Below are positions 20,319 to 32,900 of a DNA stretch of 64,000 nucleotides, one piece after another; position 1 is the stretch's first letter, and each line of letters starts with the position of its first letter. The notes beneath the pieces are model-generated. The model saw only the letters and a list, made by a program, of their open reading frames with translations. It made no database searches and was not told the DNA's origin. Source of the stretch: Nelumbo lutea (taxonomy: Eukaryota; Streptophyta; Magnoliopsida; Proteales; Nelumbonaceae). The translations under genes and the position numbers were made by a program. The stretch is from assembly GCA_022828595.1 (NCBI GenBank), contig JAKGHH010000003.1, positions 13,082,934-13,146,933 on the forward strand, given 5' to 3'.

Positions 20319-23300
20319 CTAAAACCGTGAGAACAAGATTTTAAAAAATGTGCAGAAAGGAATTAATAGAATCAGAAACAGTGGTATCACAAATATGAAT
20401 ACAAGAATTGGCAACTGCTATAACAAAATTGCCTCTTAAATGTCCGTCACAGAATGTAGCTTTACAGCACTGATGGTGATGAGTCACTGACAAGCAAGCA
20501 TTTCATAGAGCTTATAATCCGTAAAGGTGATTCTACTTAGAGTTGAATAAAATATAGTAGCATATGAATTTGGCATTATGCCAAAATCTCTTCATGTAGT
20601 CCTAATAATATAGGTGATATAGAGCTACACAACCTCTATATGGGACTGGGGCCCCAATGATTATTGCTGCATTTTTTATTTTACTGTAATCGCCTAGTGG
20701 GGGATAACTGTGCAAAAGAGCAACATAAGCAATCTTTAGGTATGACCATAGTTGGCAAAAATACATATACAGAGAAGTACAAAAAAAAAAAAAAGCTTCA
20801 TGATGAATTTGGTTTCAATAATGGAAAAAAAAAACTTCAATGAAACATACATGATACAGTAAATAGGTTGGTTAAAAATGAATATGCATTTAATAGATTA
20901 TCTTTTAAAAATAAAGAATGAAAATTTGGCATGTTATACATGTTAATGTATATACGAACAATTAAAAATATGCATATTTACAAATACAGGCATTTTCATG
21001 GTATAAACATATACTAAAATAATACATCCTATATCTTTATACCATATTCTGAAAATCCATATTATTCACATATCATACATTTCCTATGAAAAATTCCTAT
21101 ATTATTTCTATTTCTTCAAATAATTTGGCATCTAAAATATGCATATTCAATAGTAGACTAAGATGGTTTGGTCACATGTAGAGAAGAACATCTACAGAAC
21201 CTATAAGTGATTTGTTATAAGCTGAAGGAACTAGAAAAAGAGCTAGGGGCAGGCCAAAAAAGGCATGGTTGTAGTAAGAAATGATTTAAAGGGCTCATAA
21301 TTTAATAATGGATATGGTATTAAACAGAACAGAACAATGAAACAGGATCATGTGGCTGACCCCATATAGTTGGGACGATGCTCTGATGATGATAAGAAAG
21401 GACTTATTCAATAGTAATGCATCATAATATTCTAAATAACGAATCACATGGCTAGGGGCCCAGGCCTCAGACCAGTGTACAGGTCACAGAGCCCCAAACC
21501 CAAGAAACTCCCACTGTTATGTGTGCAATCAAAATCCCTTGTTCACACACACACACACACACACACAATTCATGAGAATCATTTATGCAACGAGTAGTAA
21601 ACAAATCACGTATCAAGTGATGGAAAAAAAAATGCTTGCCAAAACATGAGGGCCCCCAAGATGCTACAGAGGAGTTTTCTATATATATATATCAAGTTTA
21701 TATGGGGGATTGGCAGACAAACCTACATAGAAATTAAAGATATTACAGCACAAATATTTCATTTAGTCCAATCCTTAACAAAACTACATATTCAATCAAA
21801 TGTCAAGCTTCAGGAAACAAATAATTCTAGGTCTTACCCTTGGTAAAGGAAGTCTCCAAGAAGTGCAACAACGGGGACAAGGAGAAGTGTGAGATAGAAA
21901 TAAAATGTACTCATTAAGACATAGATGACAAAAAATATATTTTCCTGCATGAGACCCAGAACAATAAAGCAAATCAGCACACTGGTTTAGTGGCAGAAGA
22001 AAGAAAAGAAATTGAACAAAGAATTAAGACAATAAAAAAGGACTTACTTGTCGATCATATGGTGTCATAACTCCAGAATAAAGAAAGATGAAAACAAACC
22101 ATGCCAAAATACTACCCGCAACACTAATGTGGTGCCACCTTGTGATTGAATTACAGGCCATAAGAAGACGCAAGTTGACAGTTACCACAACACAAGTAAA
22201 GGCCATGGTACTGATGTCCCATAACCCAAATGTCTTGCCTGAAGAATTCTGGCCACCACGACTAGAAATAGTCACAAAGTAATAGAAGATCAGTGACTGA
22301 TACAAAGAGAAGAAAGCCCAAACCCCCACAACTCTCCATTTGAAGAAGGTATTTCTTATTCCCTCCTTGTATAGCTCAGGATACTTCTTAGAAAGCGAAG
22401 CACTGACATCCTGGCAAAGCATAACCTCGAATCAATCACAGCACATTTTCCATTTACATATTTAACAAAATAGACAAACTAAAAGGTACATGTAAAAGTA
22501 ATCGATTACCATTAGGCACTAAATATTTAGGGCCACAGTGCCAATCTAAACTATTATAGTGATTTTGTTATAAAAAAAAAACTCATACACTGATCACTTT
22601 GGGAAAGTGATTACTTTACCTTATCAAAAAGTCCAACAATGATCACAGGCAAAGCTGTAAAAATAACATTATACAAAGACTGGAACCAATCATCATAGAA
22701 CCTCTGACCAGAAAACCCAGTTTGGAAGGTGAACCAAAATTGAGTCAAAGTAAATGTAAGGTTCTTGTAGAAAAAGTATGTTACAACCTGCAATCAACAA
22801 AAATACATATTTAACACAGAAGTGATAAAAAAAGAACTTGACATAAATTTTGTGGCTTAAGTAAAGTAAAACCTTGCAAATTCTAAGATATGACCATCGG
22901 CCGTGCACAAGAAGCAAGTCTGTAAGGAACCGAAACTGAGCAATTGCAAAATCACTAGCCATGACAGCCTGCATTCCCTCTAACCCACTTATCCCAATGC
23001 CAACATGGGCAGCTTGAATCATGCTAACATCATTGGCACCATCTCCAATGCTAAGTGTTATCTTCTTTGCACCTTTTTTAACCAAGCTAGTCACCTGAGA
23101 AATGCCATGCAAAATTTTCTTCTTTTGATCAATTGGCAAAATATAAAATTTGCTTTATTGAATCTTTCTCCAAATCACAGGTCAAAGTCTAAAGCTAATT
23201 TAATTAGTGCACATAGAGCCAAGTCAGTAGGTTGAAAAATTCATCATAACATTTCTTTTGAGAAAACTACTTTCATTCAATGCCTCAAAAAAGTTACAAA

Positions 23301-26300
23301 AGAATGTACCTGTGCTTTCTGCAGTGGAGAAACACGGCAACAAACTACTGCACTACAATTCAAGCTCAAGTTAAGTAAATTTCCCCGTAAAGCTGGATCC
23401 AATGCATACATCAAACACTTCCCATCAATTATAAGTGCCAACTTCTGTTTAGATACAGTATGTAGATGCTGTTGTGCTTCCTCAAGACATTTTCTCAGCT
23501 CTTGTTTAACTGTTTCTCTGATAAAGCGTGCAGTCTCCACAGGATCACCCTGTCATAGGTTTAGCAGACCAGTCTAAATTGTGAAGATTTCATCTCATAC
23601 GCATGCAAGAAAGTGTCTTGTATAAATGTTACTTACCCTGCTTTCCATTTCTCTAATTGCATCAGTTTCTGAACTGATGACAAATTGCTTCATGTCATTG
23701 TTGATCAAACTACACGCTACAACAGAAGAGAAACAGAGCTCAGACTTACAAAAAAAATTACTACAGTGGATTGGAAAGAAAATGAAGAAATAAATAAAGT
23801 GAAAAGACTCCTAATTCACCATAAGCTATATTTATTGCCGTTTCCATCTTGTCCCCTGTTAGCACCCAAATCTTGATTCCAGCTCTAGAAAGTGTTTCTA
23901 TGCAGGCAGGAACTCCATCTTGAAGTTTATCTTCTATAGCAGTGCATCCAATCAAAATCAGCTCCTTCTCTATTAGTTCTGCCACCTGAAGAAGTTTTGT
24001 GTTACATGAAAATTTAAACTATTAGAACATCAGAGATACCTGCCCCTTAGGGTTGAGGCCTTTGGCAACCCAGCTCAGCCTGAGCCTGACAACCTTCATA
24101 TTTTGCATTTATCTATACGTACCAACAATTTTAAGTATAAAGGGAAAATATTTTCCTGTGTAACACAAGTATAGTAATTGTGAAGTACCATAGCTTTATC
24201 CCTTTATATGTACCAATTCTAAAGTCAGTCAACCTAATCTTAAATCCAAGTAGGAACATTTTAGTAAAAACTAGCGGGGACCCGTGCAATGCACGGGATT
24301 TATTAAGCAAAAGCTAAATAATAGAAAGGGTCATTTACTAAAATACCCCTTAAAGTTTCATGGATTTACTAAAATCTACCCTACAGTTAGCATTTTACTA
24401 AAACATCACTTATAATTTGCAATAGATTTAATCAATCTTCCATTAGATGACAGTGGAAAATGACAATGTTGACCCTAATGTTCATTTAAATAAATTTAAT
24501 CAAAAGAAAATAAAAATAAAAATACCAATTTTGCACTTAATAAAACACGGGCAACCACTCTATTGGCTATATTTGGTCAATTTTGTTTTCTGTACAGAAA
24601 AGTATTAAGGGTATTTTTTGGAATAATAAATCATGGGCCTAATGGCAAAACAAACACTCCTTAATGAAAGGTTGATTAAGTAAATAAGTTGTAAAATATA
24701 TGAGATGTTTTGGTAAAATGAAAACTATAAGGTAGGTTTAAGTAAATATGTAAAACTATAAGGTGTGTTCTAATAAATGACCCTAACAGAAATACATAAG
24801 AGTATACAATTGTTTTATATTTTCAACTTTTTAAATAATTAATAATTATTTATATTATATATACTACTTTTAATAAATTTTTTATAATAAAAAAATAACA
24901 ATAATTAATTCCAATTAGGTTTATTCATCAAACTAATGAAACTGACCAACCCGATCAACTCGACCTGAGTTGGCTGGTTTTCTAGTATTTTAGGTTCGCT
25001 TTGGTACAAAAAATTCCCAATTCGACCAAGTTGGATCAGTTTCACTTTGGCCATTTGTAAACCGACCAAAATCAAACGACCTAACCATGAATATATATTA
25101 ATATTTTATATTTTAAATATAATTTTTAATATGGAAAAGTGGGAAATTTCCCATATTTATTAGTCCAAAATGTTTTATACCATAAATCTAATTTTTAAAA
25201 TTATTTTTAATTGCACTACAATTTTTAAAATAAAATTGAATTTTTAAGTTTAAATCTTTTGAACCGATTGACCAAACCAAAAAATCAACCCAAACCGATA
25301 CAACTTGAGTGGGCCGATTTTCACAAAAGGTCAGTCGGTTTCAGCTGACCAACTCCCCAACTTGACTAGGTCAATTCGGTTGGCCAAATAGCATACGACT
25401 GAACCGAACCAACTCATGAACACTAGTAATTTTATTTAAATTAATAGTCTCATCTCTGATAAATAACAATAGTTTAATCTCCAACAATTATTGAAAATTT
25501 ATAGCGAAAATACACAATTATTGAAAATATATCGATAATGAAAAATTACAATAATTACAAAAATACAATAAGTACTAAAAATATATTAAATTAGTCAATA
25601 AATAGTATAATCTCAAAAAATAGTTTAATCTCTAGTAAAATATTAATCAATAAGTTATAACAAAATTACGATAAATACAATAAGTACAATAAATTAAATT
25701 TAAAAATGTCAATAATAGTAGTTTAATCTCCAATAATTATTGAAAGTTTTGTGTTAAACAACAACACAAAATAAATTTATACATAATCATTGAAAATACA
25801 TTTATCACAAAAAATAAATAAATAACTACTAAAATACAATAAATATAAATTTTAGTATATATAATTATATAATAAATACAGATTAAGAGTTTAAAATTAT
25901 TATTAATAAGTATAATTTCTTTTAAAGTTATTTTCTCAAATTATTACTTGATATAAGTGAAATTAGTTATTTACAATATTAAAAATATTAAATTATTATT
26001 AATTTCAATATTATGTTAATAATTATTTTTCTACTTTTCAGGTTATTTTAAATTTATTACATATATATAATTTTTATTTTAACAATTTAAGATATAGTTA
26101 TGTTAAATATTTTGTTATTTAAAATATTTAGTTATTTAAATACTTAAATAATATGTAAAATACTTAAATTTTAAAATATTAATTAATTGTTGAATTTAAT
26201 TATCCATAAAATCATAATTTATACTATTATTACATAATTTCATTATTAATTTTGTAATATATTAAATTATTATTAATTTCAATATTATGTTATAATTAAT

Positions 26301-26867
26301 TTTCTACTTTGAAGAATCTAGCTATGATAAATATTTATTTATTAAAATATTTAAATAATCTATGAAGTATTTAAACTTTTTTGTTATTTGAATTTTATTT
26401 ATTTAAAGCTATTACATATTATTAAATATTTTAAAAACATTTAAATTGAAAATCCAGAAAAACAAAGTTTAAACTGTTAGTACATAATTTCGTGATATAT
26501 TTTGTAAAAATATAAAATTATTTTTTGTGTTTTCAATAAGTATTTTAAAATTATTATATAATTTTTTTAGAATATTTAAATAATTCTTAAGTTTTTTAAT
26601 CCAAAATTTCTTTAGATAAATATAGATAAAAAGTAGGGGAGAGGATAAATAGAAGATATAGATAATTTTGGAGATAAATAGGAATTAGAGATAATTTAGA
26701 AGATAAATAGGAGTTAGAGATAATTTTGGAGAAAGTGGGGGAGGTAGTTTAGGAGAAGAGATTATTTAGGTTATTAGGAAAGTGCATCTCATTAGTTGTT
26801 TCAAAAATGACATGGAATTAAAAAAATAAAAAATTCAAAAAAAGGAGAAAATTTCTAGACTTCCTTG

Positions 26868-26938
<71 letters not shown>

Positions 26939-29900
26939 AATTGGGTCAATAACCTGGATACCAGTCCAACCCAAAGTCATTGGGTTGGGTTAGGGTTGAA
27001 GTTCCAATACCTTGGGTTTGGTTAGGGATGACCTCAATCAGGCCCAATTTGTACGGTTATACCCCTACGTCTATGTCAGATATGATGAAAATTTAAAACA
27101 TGGCACCATGTCTATTAATTGTGATAATTTTCAAGTTCATCATTCTTCTTATTGGAGAAGGATCTGGGCATCTGATTGCACTCAAAGCAGCATTATCTAT
27201 TTCCAGTCAACTTATCACAAAATATCTATTAAATGTTTGTCTTTCCTTGCATTTTTTTCACATCTCTGTTAATCATCTTTCAGCATTTGATTTTTGAAAT
27301 AGGGGAATGATTTAGAAAAGTTGGTATTAAAATTTTGGTGAGTGCAGGCAAAATAACTAAAAATTAACAAGAAATCTCTTTTCTGACAAAAATACCTTAC
27401 TAGGAGTTCCACAAATACAAAACACATCTATCTTTAAGGAGAACATACCTCATCCAACTTCTTTTCACGGTCTCGTAAGGATGATTTTGCTTGGATGAAT
27501 TTTTCATTCCATCTTTCATATAGGTCATTACTCAAATCCCTATATGCCAGGCAAAGTGTACGCAAACCAGAAGATCCAAACTGTTCTAAATGCTCCCTAG
27601 TTAAAATCTTGACCTGACTATCGTCATCTGCCAACCTTTCAAATATGACAGAATCAGCACCCTGCAGAAAAAAAAACGTCTTTCTGAATTCATGTCAAAA
27701 TTCCTATATGGATACCACCTTCTATGTCTCAAAGCCTAAAACTTTCACCTTACTATACAAAACGAGTCTTCCATCTGGGTGACGGCAGATAACAGACTGA
27801 CGCTTCCTTGTGCTATTTGCATGTCAAAAAAATACAAGACCATCATTGCCAATACAAAGGCATAAACTGAATTGTAAAGACAAGAGAACCAGAAGAGTAA
27901 GACCTACCTATTGAACTCTAAAACACTCAAAATCTCATAAGAGACATCTTGGATTTTACCCATCTTTTCTACATGTGATTCACGAACCTTGATAGTGGTG
28001 GGTGTGCGCCTAAAAAAAAGAATCAATGGTCAGGAAGCAACCAAGGAAGAGGAATGAATAATATCTAAACAAAACCGCATCTTATTTGAAATGCACTTAT
28101 CATTGATGTAAGTAAATGCACAATAAAGGAATCTGAGAGCATGGAAAATGAGAACATAAGCTATTCCTTATTTCCCACTAAAACATAATAGATATGATAA
28201 GACCAACCTATAAAAGAAGAAACCAAAGTTCTTTGCAGCAGTAACTAGAGCGGCTTCATCTGGAGATGCAGCCTGATATGTGATCTTTTCTGGAGATTCA
28301 TCACCTTCTGGAAGCACAGTATGGCATATAGCAAGGCATCTAAAGAATTCCTATACAGACAACAAAAACCTTCAACTCAGAATGTCATAGTTAAAATAAG
28401 AGTATTCATATGTGTGTGGAAACTCCTATTAAAATGGAACCTAAAGTACAGCTGCTGAAATATCAGTACACTTTGGGAGCTCATACATCTTGACTGCACT
28501 CGGTTTAGGGCTCATCATTGATGCCACATGCAAAATGGCCACAAACAGTTTGAAAACAATCTACGTCAATTTTGAATTACAGTGATGAAACTTTGCACCC
28601 AGACAAGCAAATAAAAGAAAATGGAAAGTACATTACAAAGCAGCACTTCAACTTTCCAATATTAGTTTCAATATTTTTTACATTGATTGACAGAATAGTA
28701 CTGATACTTCAATGATATTTTAAGAAAATTTCTCTCTAGTCCTATTTTGATCCACATATAGGCAAAATTACATTTTCTGCCTATTATATAATTGTTTAGA
28801 TATGAGACTAAAAGGAAAACTTTTATAAGACAGCTATAGAACTGGCAATGCTATATGGAACAGTACTGGAAAATCAAGAAACATGTAATAAAAAAAGTCT
28901 AGCTGAGACAAGGATGCAAAAATGGATGATTTTTTTTTGAAAGGAAAAGTATTGTATTAATATCAACTGTATAAGGTCCTGTACAAAAAGATGAGAATTA
29001 TGACACCCCCCAAAAGAAATCCACCCTCAAAAATGAACCAGCACGAAAAGTGATGGGATTGTTGGTCTCGTTACAGTAGAAGAGCTGGTTCGAGGGAGCT
29101 CACCCTCCTGAAATGGACGAGAGAGAGAGAGAGAGAAAGAGAAGAGGAAGAGAGATGGGAGAGGCTAGAGATTACTTTATTCATGCCCACTCAATTGATT
29201 GTTACAGATATTTATAGCTCGAGATCATGACTTGTAACAAACTAACAGACTCTGCTCAAACATCTTGACGTGGACGGCACATGTAAACAAACCTCAGAGG
29301 AGGTGCTGCGTGCATGATTCGTGGGGTGTGCTGGGCCTGTTGAAGATGGAACTTGAGGGTCTTGAGTATATTGTCCCTTGCTGAAAGCTGGGTCTCAACT
29401 TCAGCAACTGATGATATCCCCTTTTTGTATGGTAAAATAGAGGGTCACACCCATAGAGCACTTTAAAAGGGGTGGTTCCTGCAGAGATTTGGAATGTGGT
29501 GTTATACTAGAACTCGGCCCATGGTAACCATTGAGCCCACTGCTTGGGCTTATCTCCCACAAAACACCGTAAATAGGTTTCCAAACACCGGTTGACTACC
29601 TCCGACTGCCCATCCGTCTGTGGGTGATAACTGGTTGAGTGGAGTAAGTGCACCCCTTGAGCGGTGAAGTCAGCTTGCCAAAAGGAACTCATAAAGAGGG
29701 GATCCCGGTCTGTCAAGATGGAGAGGGGAGTTCCGTGAAGTCTGGCCACCTCCCGTATGTAAGCTTGAGCTACAGTGGATGCTGAGTAAGGTCTGGAGAG
29801 GGCAATGAAGTGCGCATACTTACTCAACCTGTCTACAACCACCAGCACAACCGACTTCCCTTGAGAGGTGGGGAGTCCAGTTATGAAGTCCATAGTGACT

Positions 29901-32900
29901 TCCTGCCAAACTCTTTCCAGTATGGGTAGAGGCTGCAACAATCCTGCCGGTGCCTGTGTGTTATACTTTTTCTGTTGGCAAGTAGCACATCTTGCGACAT
30001 ACTCCCGCAGCATGCGCTTCATTCCCTTCCAATAATAGTGCAAGGCCAAACGTTTATAGGTACGAAGAGCCCCTGAATGTCCGTCCCCCTTGGGCTGAGT
30101 CATGAAAGAGTCGCAGTAGCTCCTAGTGATGGTTGGATTTGTCATAAATCACCATTCTCCCTCTGTAAAACAGAACATCACCCTTCACAGTGTACCCATA
30201 AGTGAGAGCTGGTTCCTTAAGAACCTGGGCCCGAATCTGGGCTAGGTGAGTGTCGTCGTGGGCTTTCTGCTTTAACTGATCTATCAAGGTGTAAGTTGGC
30301 CGCGATACCCCCGTGATGTGAGGGTCTTCCACCCGTGGGTCTTCCACCCGTGAGAGTGCGTCGGCAACAGCATTAGAAGGTCCCGGCTTATACTCAATGA
30401 CAAAGTCATACCTCAACAACTTGTAGGCCCACTTTTGCTAGTCAGGGGCCAGAATTCTCTGTTCCAGCAGATGTTTGATGCTGCGGTGGTCTGTGCGCAC
30501 AATGAATCTTTGGCCCAGGAGGTACGCTCTCCACTTCTGAACCGCTAGAGCGATGGCCATGAGCTCTTTCTCATACGTGGACTTGGCTTGGGCTTGAGGG
30601 GAGAGGGCCTTGCTGTAGAAGGCCAATGGTCGGCCCTGCTGCATCAAGACTGCACCTATTCCTTTGCCTGAGGCATTAGCTTCTACCACGAATTCCACAT
30701 TGAAATCGAGAAGAGCCAATGTTGGCGATGTGGTCACAGCCTTCTTGAGTAATTGGAAGGCTTCATCAGCTTTCTGATCCCACTCAAATGCGTGCTTCTT
30801 CAATAGGCTAGTAAGTGGTGCCGCAAGAACTCCATAGTTTCTAATGAATTGGCGGTAGTGCCTGGTAAGTCCAACGAACCCCCTGAGGGCCCGTGGGGAG
30901 TTGGGCCTTGTCCAAGCGACCATGCAAGCTATTTTCTCCGGATCTGTATGCACCTGTCCATCGGAGATGATGTGCCCCAAGTAGTTAATCTGGGTCTGCT
31001 TGAAGGAGCACTTAGAAGGCTTCGCAAATAGCTGATGGTGGCATAGTAAGCTTAATGCACACTGCAAATGGTCCAGGTGAGCTGCCCAGTTCGGGCTGTA
31101 AACAAGTATAGCATCAAAGAATACAAGCACAAATACCCATAAATAAGGCTTAAAAATCTCATTCATGAGTATTTGAAATGTCAATGGTGCATTGGCTAAA
31201 CCAAAAGGCATCACTAGGAATTCGAAATGTCCATCCGAGGTCCGGAACACAGTCTTGTGTATGTCATCCGGGTGTACTCGGATCTGGTGGTAACCCAATC
31301 GCAGATCCGGTTTAGAGAAATATTTTTTATCAAAATTTAGAGAAATATTTGGCCTTACCCAACTCATCAAATAGCTCTTCAATATAGGGTATTGGATACC
31401 GATCTTTGATGATGATATTGTTCAAAGCTCTGTAATCAACCCAAAATCTCCAGTTTCCGTCCTTTTTCACCAAGATGACGGGGATGAAAATGGGCTGCTA
31501 CTGGGTCAGATAAAGCCCTTGTCCAACAACTCCTTAACCATCCTTTCCACCTTTGCCCGTTGGTAATGGGGATAATGGTAGGGTCTGAACTCTGACGTTG
31601 GCGGGTAGGGCCCCAGGTTGTATGGGTATCTTATGATCATGGGCTCTCGAGTGAGAAGGGTAGTGGGCTCCTGAAAGGTGTCAACATAGGCCTGGAGCAA
31701 TAGTTGAAGCTACTGTGTTTGTTCAAGACTAAGGTTCTCAGCTTTAGAAGAAACAGCCGTGGGCCCAAGTGGCATGAGCCCACTCATTAGTAGTGGGGTA
31801 GCACTGTACTGGAAGTGTTTTGAGTATAACATCCAAGCCTTCTGCTGTTATGGGCTGATTTTTAACCCTCTTCAAGGTGTAGGTGCGGCCCTCCTGTGAA
31901 AATTGCATGGTCAGCTCGGCCCAATTACAAATCACAAGGCCCAAAAGCTACGACCATTGTATTCCCAGAGCCACGTCCACTCCGAAAAATAGGGGTGCAA
32001 GTCTACCCTGAAGGCATACCCCTGAACCTTGAGTTCGACTAACTTACATTTCCCGTCACAGGTAATTCGCTGGCCATTGGCCACATTAACTGCAAAAGTT
32101 GGGACTGCTTCAATCATTAGTCCCAGTTGCCAAGCTAACCCGAAGGTTATAAAATTTAAAGAACTCCAACTATCAATCAAGATGGCTACCCTCCTTTCTA
32201 AGATCTAGCCGTGAACCCGCATTGTTCGGGGGGCCTGATATCCGGACAGAGCCTGTAAGGAAATAACATAGTATTCTACTTTGGGAATCACCTCCATGTG
32301 ATGAATTTTTCTTCACAATTATAGCACAAACCCTTTTCTCTTCGGGCCTGCATCTCTATCCACGACAGCTTCCCGTAAGGTAAGGTTAACGAGCCGGGTT
32401 TCCTGGTAGGTGGAATGGGCTTAACAGTGGTCACCGGATTGGTAGGGGTTGGAAGCAATAGGCCCAGGTTGTGTTCAGCCTTTGTGTAGGGGTTCTTTTG
32501 TATTGGGCCCACTTGAGATCCTGTAAACCTTCCCAATTTCTTGAGTCGATCCAGCCTTTCTTCCTGCAATTTGGCTAAATCAACCGCCGCAACCAATGTA
32601 GCTGGTTGCATGGTATTTACTTCAATCCTTATATCATCCCTCAATCCCCCTATGAAACAACCCACCAACGCAGCCTCCGGCCAACCATGAACTCTCGTGG
32701 CCAACCGTTCGAACTCGTTTTGGTATTCTCTTACCGTACCCATTTGTTTCACTCTAGAGAGGGACTCATTGAAGTTCTCATAGCCAGAGGGTCTGAACCT
32801 CACACGTAGAGCCTCAGTGAGGTCCAACCAGGTGGTTTGGGGATGGGTCTTTCGGTACCATTGGTACCACATAATTGCTTTGCCATCGATGTGAATGGCT

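Larger units (their letters stand above)
24271..26936 (-). mobile_element. Non-autonomous Helitron in the 3.5-kb flippase intron
   Basis: Read on the minus strand, the 3' end is the palindromic hairpin cccgtgcattgcacggg (24281-24297), six bases, then CTAG (24274-24271) followed by T. That is the Helitron 3' terminus, and Helitrons insert between A and T. The 5' end lies in the TC-rich start opposite 26899-26936 (tctctct... then tatatat, ttaaaacaaggaagtctag), again typical, but expansion of the AG/TC repeat hides the exact first base. No Rep/helicase is encoded, so it depended on a partner. The interior is extremely AT-rich. Confidence 0.75.

Noticed and set aside
24917..25428. Possible hAT MITE in the Helitron with gaaccgaaccaactcatgaa at the right
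   Set aside because: The right end looks like a hAT terminus, but the presumed left end (taggtttattcatcaa) pairs poorly and the flanking 8-mers do not match.
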